Assembly (NCBI GenBank): GCA_011316305.1
Contig: SAUG01000214.1
Coordinates: 1-21,961 of the forward strand
Reading direction: 5' to 3'
Length of the DNA: 21,961 nucleotides
Origin: Rusavskia elegans
Lineage: Eukaryota > Ascomycota > Lecanoromycetes > Teloschistales > Teloschistaceae
How positions within the stretch are numbered: the first letter of the stretch is position 1; every line of letters begins with the position of its first letter. A program made the position numbers and the translations under genes. The notes below the pieces were generated by a model. That model was not told where the DNA came from and made no database searches. It saw only the letters and a program-made list of their open reading frames with translations. Shown in pieces: positions 20,170 through 21,961 of this stretch.

Positions 20170-20799
20170 GAGATGGAGAGATGAAGGGTAATACCGGGGT
20201 GGACTGGCAAGAAGCCACCAATCTATCCGTCTTGCGCAAGGGAATGAAAGAGTTCCAGTCAGCTTTCCGTTCAAGGCGTCGGAGGCCTGCTTTGCTGCCC
20301 GATGCATAGAGTAAAGAATGTCAGTAATTATCTCTGAAGCCTTCGTGGTGAAGCTGTACGGAGTATCGTCCCGAGTGACGATAGTACCCCTCATACGTGT
20401 CGACCAGAATGATCTCAGATGACCGGCAAACAATTTGACTAGAGTTGTACACCAGCACCGTAGCCATTGAACGCTGATGAGGCGATCTCGATGACAGCAG
20501 GATGATACGTAGCCGTACTCCGTAAGGTAGGGCGCTGTCATGGCGCGCTTGTCCTTCTGAAACACTGGCGTAGGTATTGATAACGCTAGCCCCCGCTGAA
20601 ACAAGACGTCATCAACGTCATACCTCCCTGGTTGGCGATTATCAACGGCTGCTTGGATTCGCATTTGTCTCCTTTGCATTCCTGAAAGCCAAATCATCCG
20701 ACAGTCCGTGCATTATACAAGGAGGAAGAACAATCCCATCCACCATGCAGTAAACTGATAAATCAGAAACAACTCTGCCAACGCCAGCTGTACGACAGC
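20170..20799. promoter_or_regulatory. AKR 3' flank and SDS23 promoter
   Basis: 630 bp lie between the reductase stop and the SDS23 start. A minus-strand open frame of 178 codons from ATG 20697 covers most of it but shows no family features. A 9-bp inverted repeat (TACGGAGTA at 20357-20365, TACTCCGTA at 20516-20524) is present. No RNA gene is evident. Confidence 0.5.
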
Positions 20800-21961
20800 A
20801 TGCAAGCCTCCTCCTCTGAAGATCTCCGCTCCACACCCTCACGAAATTCGTCGATCCGCCTAGGCCACACACCAAGCCCCGTGCAGAGTCACCGACAGAG
20901 CTTTACTGAAACTCTTCGCGGTCATCCACCTTCCCCCCGTGCGAATCGTCAACCCTCATTGTCCCAAGCACAGTTGCAAGAGCTGTTGAACAACCCCCCA
21001 ACTGCTGGCTCTGTCGATCCCAATTTCTCCGGGAGAGATTGGCAGACCATCGGTGTTGGCGAGCTGTGCACTTCAGCAGATGTTCGCTGGGTAGAGTTCG
21101 ATGCCGGGATCGAAGATGCTACAAACGTGGGCCTCAATCATCATTCCTTGGGCCATGCGCCCTCCTCCACCCTCTAACACCTCACTTAGATCCTGATCAA
21201 TTCGGGTGCGCACGTCCTTCTCGTCCGCCATCGCAAGGATGAGCGAGCCGCTCACGCCACCTACGACTATCGGGACTTGACCCAATACCTTTTGTTTGCA
21301 ACCGGCCAATTGCAGCCGGATGAGGATCATCTTCCCATTTTCACGAGCCTAGCCAAAAAAGCCCAAGCAGGGCAAACCATCCCGTTGAGAGATGCGAAGA
21401 GTCTGGGCAACAAGGAACCTTTCATGACCCTGCCAGCTACCGCAAACCTTACACATGCAATTGAAGTCTTTGGAGGCGGAGTCCATCGCATCATTATCGT
21501 GGAAGAGGGAACAGACAATGTTGTCGGCATTCTGAGTCAGCTACGGCTGGTCAAGTTTCTCTGGGAGAATGGCAGGAATTTCCCCATCATCGATGCACTC
21601 TACTCGCAAAGTATCAAGGATCTCGGGATCGGGTCCCAGCTGACTATATCGGTCAAGTATGTACAAGCCTCTCTCCAATAGAGAACATGGAACACTGATA
21701 CAACATAAATCACAGCGGCGACAAACCTCTCAAAGAAGCCCTCAAATTGATGAACAACGAAGGTTTGACGTCGCTAGCAGTCGTCGACAACCAGTGGAAC
21801 GTTGTGGGCAATATCTCGAACTTCGATGTTAAGGTCCGTGCAATCTATATCTTCCCATGAAGACAGTGGTCGAGACTGACACACTACAGCTACTCACCAA
21901 AGCCAGCTCAGCCCCATTACTCGACAACACATGCATCCACTTCATATCTGTCATTCTATCA
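20800..21961 (+). CDS. SDS23: SDS23/Moc1-like CBS-domain protein (3' end beyond window)
   Basis: Orthologue of Sds23 (Moc1 in fission yeast), a CBS-domain protein linked to PP2A-type phosphatase and APC/C control, nutrient stress and sexual development. Exons: 20800-21126, 21190-21656, 21716-21833 and 21890-21961 (open at the edge); 328 codons so far. Residues 1-60 are Ser/Pro/Arg-rich with several SP/TP sites (HTPSPVQ, HPPSPRA), possible kinase targets. Family landmarks follow: [120 protein letters not shown] and [10 protein letters not shown]. These span three CBS motifs and the beginning of the fourth. All three introns (63, 59 and 56 nt) have good branch sites such as CTAAC and CTGAC. The fission-yeast and AMPK-gamma proteins share the CBS fold, but the N-terminal LLNNPP segment is specific to SDS23. 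Confidence 0.92.

Noticed and set aside
20357..20524. Inverted repeat TACGGAGTA / TACTCCGTA as ends of a small mobile element
   Set aside because: Only 9 bp match, 150 bp apart, with no target-site duplication or other copy in the window.
20161..20697. 178-codon minus-strand ORF with an ATG between the reductase and SDS23
   Set aside because: No recognisable domain and irregular composition; it overlaps the end of the reductase coding region and covers the expected SDS23 promoter. Not excluded, but unsupported.

Overview
The window is nuclear DNA of a filamentous ascomycete (Pezizomycotina; the class cannot be fixed from the sequence). Short spliceosomal introns, mostly 45-75 nt, carry GTRNGT-like donors and CTRAC/CTGAC-like branch sites. 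A white-collar-1 photoreceptor, an SDS23 protein and a RINT1/Tip20 tether point the same way. I recognise eight protein genes, two of them cut by the window edges. For all eight I worked out exon structures by frame and family alignment, and each summed coding length is a multiple of three.

Layout from left to right: RINT1/TIP20-like tether (minus, 3' end off the left edge); a divergent 437-bp promoter; a glucose-6-phosphate dehydrogenase paralog (plus, 8 exons); a 1.7-kb convergent intergenic tract with extreme strand asymmetry; an intronless FMP25-like RCC1-repeat protein (minus); a Ras-type small GTPase ending in Lys-Cys-Trp (minus); a 1.5-kb non-coding stretch; the blue-light receptor and GATA factor WC-1 (minus); a 1-kb spacer; DNA ligase I (minus); a divergent 370-bp promoter; an aldo/keto reductase (plus, 6 exons); and SDS23 (plus, 3' end off the right edge).

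These are mainly housekeeping and signalling genes with no sign of an operon, a biosynthetic cluster, a transposon or a virus. Two neighbouring pairs are divergent and may share promoters (RINT1 with G6PD, ligase with aldo/keto reductase).

The most notable items are as follows. The G6PD keeps its catalytic residues but has lost the residues known to hold the NADP 2'-phosphate and the C-terminal structural-NADP site. The convergent intergenic tract switches from C-rich to G-rich on the same strand, has a hairpin near the switch and a dense G-quadruplex motif on one side. A tRNA-like B box with a pol III-style T run has no proper tRNA 5' half. Several non-consensus splice sites (AAG and GAG acceptors) are forced by the reading frame.
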